From contig VZTJ01005974.1 of NCBI GenBank assembly GCA_013397795.1, positions 213,994 through 277,993 of the forward strand: 64,000 nucleotides of DNA, written 5' to 3'. The translations under genes were made by a program, and so were the position numbers. This DNA is from Orthonyx spaldingii. Lineage: Eukaryota; Chordata; Aves; Passeriformes; Orthonychidae. Positions 46,904 through 55,900 of this stretch are shown here, in pieces. The notes below the pieces were generated by a model. That model made no database searches. It had not been told where the DNA came from and was given only the letters and a program-made list of their open reading frames with translations. Every line of letters begins with the position of its first letter. Within the stretch, counting starts at the first letter, position 1.

Positions 46904-49900
46904 CTGTGGGTGGGGACACAGCGGGTCAGGGAGCAGGGACATCCCTGAGTGCTCCAGGCACCGACATCGGAGCACTCCGGGGAGGCTGTGCCAGGGATTG
47001 CCTCTGCCACCGTGCAGGGAGTTGTCCTGGCAGGGAACCTCTGTGCTGCCCAGTCTGCTTGGTCCTGGGCAGGCTCTGGGCTTGTGCCCGTGGCTTTCCA
47101 AGCCTTTCCTGGGCACTGCTGGGGGCTGGTGATGCCCTTTGGGTTTTTTTCCTTTTTCCTTTTATATTTTCTGTCTTCCTTACACATAGACTTGTAAGCT
47201 TTGTAGCTTCATATTGCAGCTTAGCTTCAATGTTTTCTTAGGCAGAAAGACAAAACCAATTCCAGGATCCCTGTGCTGTCTTGGTTCTCCTTAGAAACCA
47301 AGGTTGAGAGCTGCTCTCTGAGATGTACTTTTGTAAACAGGGCCTGGCCCTCATCCTAAGNCTTCCTTACACATATACTTGTAAGCTTTGTAGCTTCATA
47401 TTGCAGCTTAGCTTCAATGTTTTCTTAGGCAGAAAGACAAAACCAATTCCAGGATCCCTGTGCTGTCTTGGTTCTCCTTAGAAACCAAGGTTGAGAGATG
47501 CTCTCTGAGATGTACTTTTGTAAACAGGGCCTGGCCCTCATCCTAAGGGGGGAGAATCTAGAAGTTACTGGAACTGGGGGGGTACCTCACCAGGTGGGTT
47601 CCTAACTGGGGGGTTCTTGTCAGATGTGCTCATTTGCAGAATCTATAAAAATTGTACACATGTCATGCTCCTTCGGTATTTTCCACCTGGCGAGTTTGAT
47701 GCACCTGAGACTCCTCACATAAAGGGACCCCTTTTATCACTCTAATGGTGTCTGGCTCTTGTTTTAGGACCAGAGAAAAAGGCATCACTGGCAGGGCCCG
47801 GGGTTGGGGAACGTCCCTGCTGTTCACAGTGGTTTGCACAGCAATTTATCCTGATGCCAGGTCCCCTGGAGTCCCTGATCCCAATCTCACCTGTGCCTGA
47901 AGAGGGTGTTGTCGTAGTACCTGCAGGCTGCCCTGCGGTCACATCGCCTCTCCCACAGGATGCAGGTGGTGTCGATGGCGCTGCCGTACAGCACCGGCCC
48001 CGGCATCCATGCTGCAACACAAAGGGTCAGCCGAGCCCAGGCAGCACCCCACAATCACCCCAAAACCACGGCCCCAGGTGCCTCCTGAACACTTCAGTGA
48101 GGTTAATCCACCACGGCCCTGGGCAGCCCATCCCAGTGCTCAGCTCCTCTATACCCTGAACATTTACTGCTCCTTCCCACGGCTGCTGTGGCACGTCCTG
48201 GGGGCCTCCAGGGCAACACAAATTTTCCCCTTTGGAATCACAGGACATTTTGGAACTGCCATTATTTTCCAGGATGGCATTTTAACTCATTTCAGTTTAC
48301 CTAAAACTCTCAGCATCATGAACTGTATCCCAACAGCAAATGATTTATCTTCAGGCTGGATGCTCCTGAAAAACAAAATGGAAAACGTGCCCTCTGGCAA
48401 TCCCACCAGGATGGATGCTTCCCTCCCTGGCACCACCTCACCCACACCTCTGTCCTTCAACCCAGCCACCAACGATCCCAGGGAGTTCCCCTTTACGTCC
48501 GCAAAGCTGATGAGGGTTCATTCATTAAGGCTAAACACTGACCATGATGTTCTCTTGGCCTGAAAATCCTGCCAGACCCAGAAAGAGATGGGGAGGGCTC
48601 AGCTAAGGAGTATTTTTGCTTTTTTTCAAAGAATTTGGGTGAGTAAAACACAGGCAATGAAAGGGATGCTTTTTGTAACTGAGCAAGTGCTTTGCATGTG
48701 GAGGAAGTGGCTTTTCTGAGGTGAGAATTCCCAGTGCCCACTTTGGTGGCACCCCAGTTTTCTGGAATTGACATTTCCAGCTGTGGTTCCTGCTTGGAAA
48801 AGGACTGGGTGGGAGAGGACCCCCAGGCCAGCACCCTCAGGGGACTCAGCTTCCCTCTTCTCTCTGACTGCCTGGAGTGCACAGAGCTCTGGGAGTCAAG
48901 GTGAAAATGGATTTTCAACCACAGCTTTTCCCTAAAAAGTAACTCTTTGGAGTGCTTTGGCCACGAAAATGTGCTTGGAAGTATCATTTATAGACCAAGA
49001 CAGAGATTCCCCATGGCTTTCCCCTCTCCCTCAGCTCTCCCCATTCTGGGGTCCAGCCCCACCAGCCTGGGCTCAGGTCTAGGCTGGCTCCTTCCTGCTA
49101 CCGCCCCACAGGCATCTTTCCAAGGATGTGGGAAGCTGGAGCCCTAATTGCCTCTCTGCACTGGCAGGGGAGGCTGCTTTCAGGCAAAGGAAGATAATTA
49201 AACTTCTTAACTTCACACAGAGTTGCCTTAAAAGGAGCCTGAGTGCTGCAGCTCTCAATTACTGCTGAGTTAATGGTGCGTCTTGTGCCGAGGTAAAAGC
49301 CACAGCAGCAGCAGGGCATGAGAGGCAAACCCCGGCTGACTGAACCCCCCAGTGCCCAGCTGCAGAAATCCTTCCTCCCGAACCAAAATCCCCTGTGCGG
49401 CTGCCCCAGGAGCATGCCCACCTGAGGATGAGCATGAAGGACGGCGTGTGGGACGTGCTGGCCAGGATGCCTGCCAGGCAGGACAGCACCACGAAGGGCA
49501 CGAGGAGATGCGAGCAGCCGGTGCTGCAGGTGCCCGGCGTGGCCTGCCCCGAGCCCACGATGCAGCTGCACTCCGAGTAGTTCTGCAAAGAGGAGACAAC
49601 ATCCAGGGGCTGCTCCTGCGCCCAGGGATGTGTAAATGGGAGGGAACGCTGCCAGCTGCCAGAGTGAAGGAGGGGGTACCATTTGTCTGGAAATGATTAG
49701 TGGTAATTAGCACTCAGTACTTCGGGGAGACCTCGGAGCCCTGTCCAGGGCGCCAGGAGAGCAGGCGAGAGACTGGGGACAAGGGATGGAGGGACAGGAC
49801 ACAGGGAATGGCTCCCATTGCCAGAAGGCAGGGATGGATGGGATATTGGGAAGGAATTCCTGGCTGGGAGGGTGCTGAGGCCCCGGCACAGGCTGCCTGG

Positions 49901-52900
49901 GCTCTGCTGCCTGTGCCCAGGGGCTGTCCTGCTGTGGCCCTTTCACCCAGGGCAGAGCTGCACCCACAGCCAGAGCCCAAGCTCAGGGCAGTGTTAAACC
50001 AAAAATGTAAAACCTCACCTTTGACAGAGGCTCATCGATAACTGGCAGAGCATTATAGCAAAGAAAAGATGCCCTGGAGTGATGGATGAGGAATTTTTCC
50101 TTTTCTCTATTTTTCAGTCACAATTTTCTGTCTTTCTCTCTCTCTCTTTTATTTTTATTTTTTTTAACAAGAAAACTGGGGTTTTTTTGAAGACACCTTT
50201 AAATAAAATAAGCATGATCTTTTGGTTGTCAGAGGAGGTAGCAGTTTGTAGAAGGGTGATCTCAGAGGCAGGAGCAGCTCAGGGTCTCCCAAAACCTCGT
50301 TCCTACACCCAAGCTTGCATTGTCTCCTCTGGAAGGGCTGCAGGAAAGCTGGGCACACAACTGTAGGGTTTTCTGCAGGTTGGGAGGGTTCCTGGAAACC
50401 CTGGGATAGGGAAGGCTGCAGGCAATGAGTGCCACAGATCCCTGTACTGGCAGACATGCTGAAAATGGTAAGAAAAATGTAAAATTTTCAAGAAAGCAAG
50501 GGCTGGAAGAAGGAGGCATCTTCAAGGAGGAAAAAAGCAGTTGGAAAGGATCTGCTGTACAAAAGGCAGGCGTGGGCTCGCAGGAAAGCACGTTTGGGAC
50601 AAAGCTCTGGCAGAAATCGTAATTGTCATTAAAATGAAGTGCTGGTAATTAACAAAACGCTGCTGCAAACTGCCCAGACAGTCCCATACTGCCATTACAT
50701 CCTGTGCCAGTGGAGAGCCACTCATCCTACACGGATTGCTGAGGATGGGCAGAGAGGTGTATGAATGACAAAGAGTTCCTTGTGGTTTATCTGCTGAACT
50801 GCCTCGTCTGCAGACCCAACAGAGCAGTGGGAGAGCTGAGCGCTGTCAGGGCTCAGGGACGGGCAGGGAACCCAGGCAAGGCCAGGAGCAAACTCCACTT
50901 TTGCAGCCCCTGCACTGGGGCTCCCCACTGAACTCTCTCTTGTGCACACCTAGGGGTCAGGGGATGGGGAAGGACACCTGTACATCCTAAAAAACACTAG
51001 ATCCCTACAAGGTTTCTGCATGTTGTCTTGGCCAAGGGATGCTCCCAGCCTTCCCCTGCTCATCCCACATGGATCACACAGAGCTTGCCCAACACTAACA
51101 AACCTCAGGAAATCCAGCTGCCAGTGTGGAGCAGAGCACTGGTCACTCCTCACCAGCCATCCCCAGGGCTCACTCACCAGGACCGAGCTGTGTGTGTGGA
51201 TGCTCATGTTCCTGCAGCCGGCAGAGCAGGGGGATGTGTACTCCACACCGTCGGAGCCACAGACAGGGTTGAAGCCCTGCTCGGGGCAGTGACACTGCGC
51301 GTTACACTCCACGTTGTGGGGTCCCAACCCAGAGCTGAGCACGAGCAAAGTATTAATGCCAGATACTGATCAATGTGCATCTTACAGAGAAAACAAACTG
51401 CATGTGTGCTGAGATCAGTAAGAACCCACTTGATTGCTCAACAAACCCTCCCCATGTGCGAGTGAGGACCCACGGGAATTCCACCTTCACCCCGAGCCTT
51501 TTCTCTGCCTGGGCAAAGCATCCCGGCCACAAATGGATGAAGCCACCCATCTGGAGCCACGGGAGCCACCCACTGCCTTCACACCTGCTCCCAAATCTGG
51601 GTTTTGGGGTTCTTGCAACACTGTGGGAGGGAGGGAGATTCCCCCCGGGAACCACAGGACACTGAACAGGGAATTCACAGAGACTTGGATCAAGCCTTGA
51701 GGGCATACGAGAAGGTCCTGCCCACATTTAGCTGCCACAGCTTGGAAGGTGTGATCCCAGGGCCAAATTATTTATGTGCCACACTTTCCAAGATGAAAAC
51801 TTGTGCTGTTTGTGCCAAAAATATGTTTACTTTGAGTTCCNTGGCCCCTGCCCAAATTATTTATGTGCCACACTTTCCAAGATGAAAACTAGTGCTGTTT
51901 GTGCCAAAAATATGTTTACTTTGAGTTCCACGCTTGTTCCTCAGTAGGAAATCTCACTGGTGGAACTCTTAACAGCCCTGCTCCTAAAAATCTTCCTGTT
52001 AAAAACGTTTTAACCCAAAAGAGATACAGGTGAAACGACCCCGTGTGTGGGATAAATCACAAAGGGTATCTGCACGTTTTCTGCCCTAAATCTGAGAATG
52101 CAGAGAGCTCAGTGTTTACCCACAAGAATTTCTAGCCTTATTTTGTCGCCATTAGCTGCTTCTCCTGAGGGAATAAACCCATTTCTGGGCATTCTGCTTG
52201 GCTGCCACCCCCACCCCGAGGAATGCCCACCCTGTGCCCGGCCGGGGGGAGCTGTGCTGTCCCTACCTGTCCCAGGAGGTGACACCTGCCACCTTCTGCG
52301 TGGGGCAGCCCAGGAAGAGCAGCGGGAAGGCCACGAGCAGGCAGAGCAGCATGCCCAGCACACACAGGGCACTGCACTGCCTCAGGGACATCTGGAACCG
52401 CTTCAGGATGGCACCACCCACCACAATCCCCACCATGGCCCCAGGGATGTTCACAGCACCTGAGGAAAGGCAGGGCAAGCCGTCAGGGAACCACAGAGTG
52501 GGCTGGGTTGGAGGGACCTTAAACATTACCCAGTTCCACCCTTCCACTGTCCCAGGTGGCTCCAAGTCCTGTCCAACCTGGCCTTGGACACTTCCAGGGA
52601 TCCAGGGGCAGTCACAGCTTCTCTGGGTACCCTGTGCCAGGGCCTCCCCACCCTCACAGGGAACAATTCTCTCCTAACACCCAATCTAAAGTAATTTCCC
52701 CCTTGTCCTATCACTGTGTCATCCTCTGAGCTGTACCAGTCCCTTCACACAGCAAAGGCCCGGAGGATTTGCTGTTGGGTTCCTGCTTTTCAGCACAGGT
52801 GATTCAGAACGGACCAAGGCTTCTTCAGGGACTGGTGGAATAATGCTATGAAAAATCTGCTTTTCAACACAAGCAGGATCTCACAGCAAACTGGCTGCTT

Positions 52901-55900
52901 TTTGTATCCATGGACGGAAGATGTCAGGAGCAGTGGAAAGCTATGCTTCATCCAGTAAAATGTGATTTTTCAGTGTGGACAGGAGGAAATACCAAGCAAA
53001 CCTGCGGAGGATATTTAATTTCTGTGCAGTGCAGGACTGTGCCCATTTCTGTGGTCACCCTTGTAAAACCCCATTTATCCAAAACTCCCCATTTTTTTTG
53101 GGAGACCAAAGTTCAGCTATAGACATGCAAATTGTTTAATTCAGCTAAGAATTAACGGAGAGGTTGCTTTCAGCCCAAAAATACCCACACAAGGAAGGAA
53201 TTTCCAGCTACAGAAAGCTTTTTGATCTAAGATAAAAAGGCAAAGCAAGACTCAGTAGTGGGAACAAAGGCTAGAGAAATTCATCCATGGAACACAGGGC
53301 TGACTTGAATGCAGAGGGTAAATCAAGGCTGGGCACATTGGGGCAGGACAGCACTGCTGCAGCATTTAACCTTCCTGCCTGCAGTCAGCCCTGGGCTTTG
53401 CCAGCCTGCTCTGCTCACTTTATTCTGATTTATCTGTTGCAGACCTCAGAGGCCTCTTTCCCTGAGGTGCTGTTTGTTCTAAGATGTGTTTTAAACACTT
53501 CTGTGGCAGGATCTCTTAACTCTCCAACTGACTCTGAGAGGGGCTCTTCATTCCAGAGGAATTCTTCCTAATTTCTAGGTTATTTTTTAAGGAGTCGAAA
53601 GCTCAGCCACACTTACCAATGATCATGTTGGCCAAGGACGCCGTGAGGGAGAATTGTCTCTCCAGGAACTTGGCCATGAAGGTTGCTAATCCAGCAACCA
53701 TGGCACAGATGTTGACCTGTGCCAGCACCACCAGCAGGTACACAGGGTGCCGCAGGTTCCTCAGCAGCACCACGGGGAAACCTGAAAGGACAAGGGGAAC
53801 CTGTGCATGGAGAGCAGGGGTAGAGCAGAATATTAACCAGAGAATCACAGAAGGGTTTGGGTTGGAAGGGACTGCAGAGCTTATCTTGTTCCACTCCTTT
53901 CCTTGAAGCTTTCTGGCAGGGCTTCTGCTTAAACACATACAAAAGTAGATGGGAAGTCATTAAAAGTTAATTTATCTGTTTGCTGCAGTTGCAATTTCAG
54001 TGTCCTTTTTGTTTCAAACATGAAAAATGCATTCCTTGATTACAGGCAAGAAACACTCCAGCAAACTGCCCTGGGGCTGAACCCTTGGGAAGGAGAGGTC
54101 TCCAGCCTGCTCAGCTCGGGCAGCCACTGCTGCCAGGGGATTGGGGTGCCCAGAGCTGCCAGCTCAGAGCTGCTGTTGTCCATGCTGGAGTGATCTCCCC
54201 TTCCTGCTCATCCCAAACTTGCCTTCTGCTCCTGCTGCTGCTCTCCCACCACCTTCCCCCTGCTCTGTCTGGCACACAAAGGGCGACTTCCAAGCAAGCT
54301 GCTGATGAGTTCCCCAGATGAGGGCTCAGGCAGCCAATATGCTGGAGCAGAGATAAGGAATTAACAGGGAGGATTAATGCAAAGGACTTCCATAAATTAA
54401 TGGTGTTAATTCTTAGCAGCTGACAAACAACTGGGACAATCTTTGCATCTGCTCCAGCACAGTGGCACCGGGGGGTGCAGTGGGAGAACTCCCTGGGATT
54501 GTCTGCGAGTTATCCCTGGATGGGGATGGATTTTGGCTGTCCTGAATGTTCTGTGAAAAGCAAAAGGACCCTTTGTGGGTGCAGTGTCCGAAGACAAAAC
54601 TCCCCTTCATGGCAGTATCATCTCTCCAGCTCACACTCTGCCCTCAGGCCAGGCAAGCAGCCCAAAATTTTAGGGAGCTGCAAAAGCAGGTCCAAGCATA
54701 CAAGGCGTGGTCAGGGACCCTGGAACACTGACCCTCTGGAGGCTGGCAGCCAGTGGAGAGGGAAGGAGCTGCATTAGACCAACGTGAACCCAAGAGGGGA
54801 GATGGTTTTGCTGTTAAGTACCACTAAAGGTCCTGATTTTTGAAGCATATTCCTGCCTACTTTACATACTGGCATTTCTCAGCCATACTGTGATAGGAAA
54901 CCTCAGCTTGCTTGCTGAAAGATCTCCTGAGAGCCAATCCAGCCTGTTGTGTGAATCTTTCACCAAAAAGTCCTTTTCCCTGGAGACCTTTGGTCTTTTC
55001 AGTCAAAGCACACTCCCTCTGCCAGCCCAGATCAGAGGTGAAAAGCTACAACTCTTTTTACCACTCAGAGGTAAAAAGCTGAGCAGGTCCCCACTTCATG
55101 GTGGGAGCAGTGAGATTTCCATCCTCTGCAATTCCTGCCTCAGCTCTAACTGGATCTTCCTCACAGCTCCACAGAGGAAGCCAGGCGGACAGGAAAAGCA
55201 AGTGGAAACTTTAAAATAATACACAAAAAACATCCTTGAAACTGCCTTTAGGGACCGTAAGAGAAACAAACAAGTCACGAGTGCAGCGTTCCAATTGCTT
55301 TGAAGATCACCTTTAATGGGCTAATTCCCAGTATGTGCAGCACAATCTGCACATCCTCCCAGGTGTTTTCAACAGAAGCCTGGAAATCAGCAATGGAAAT
55401 TACTTCAGGCAAGCTAAATCCTACTTTTTTCATTACTGCAGGAAGATCCAGTGCCTGCAGAAGGAGGAATTTGTGAGTGTGAGGAGCAGGCTGCAAGCCA
55501 GTGTCACACAGAGCATCTGTGCCCTGCCTCCCCTGTGTGAGTCCAGCCAGAGGAGCCAGATCCCCTGGGGTGACTGACCTCAGTGTTTGGGAACGTCCCC
55601 AGAGCTCGGCTGAGCCCTCCTCCTGCACAGCTCCATCCTGTTATTGCTCTGGGAGCTGGAAAAGCCTTTCCTGTGCGAGGCAGAGCTGCCCAGGCTCTGC
55701 AAGCTGCCCCTCACACCCTGCCCCAGCGAGGCTCAGAGCCCCCAGCAGCACCTCGTGGGATGGGCTCCAACCACCTTTGTCCTGCCTGCAGTACCTGGCA
55801 AAAACTCCCACAAGCCTGATTTTGCTCTCTGGTTATCCCCATGTGCACCAAAGCAACAGAACACACGGCAAAAGTGTTTCCGTGATCATGGGATGGTTTG

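Noticed and set aside
46832..47187. Extension of the last SLCO2B1 exon frame to the left of its acceptor (to 47187)
   Set aside because: The frame stays open by chance. A good acceptor at 46904-46905 and phase agreement with the previous exon place the exon start at 46903.
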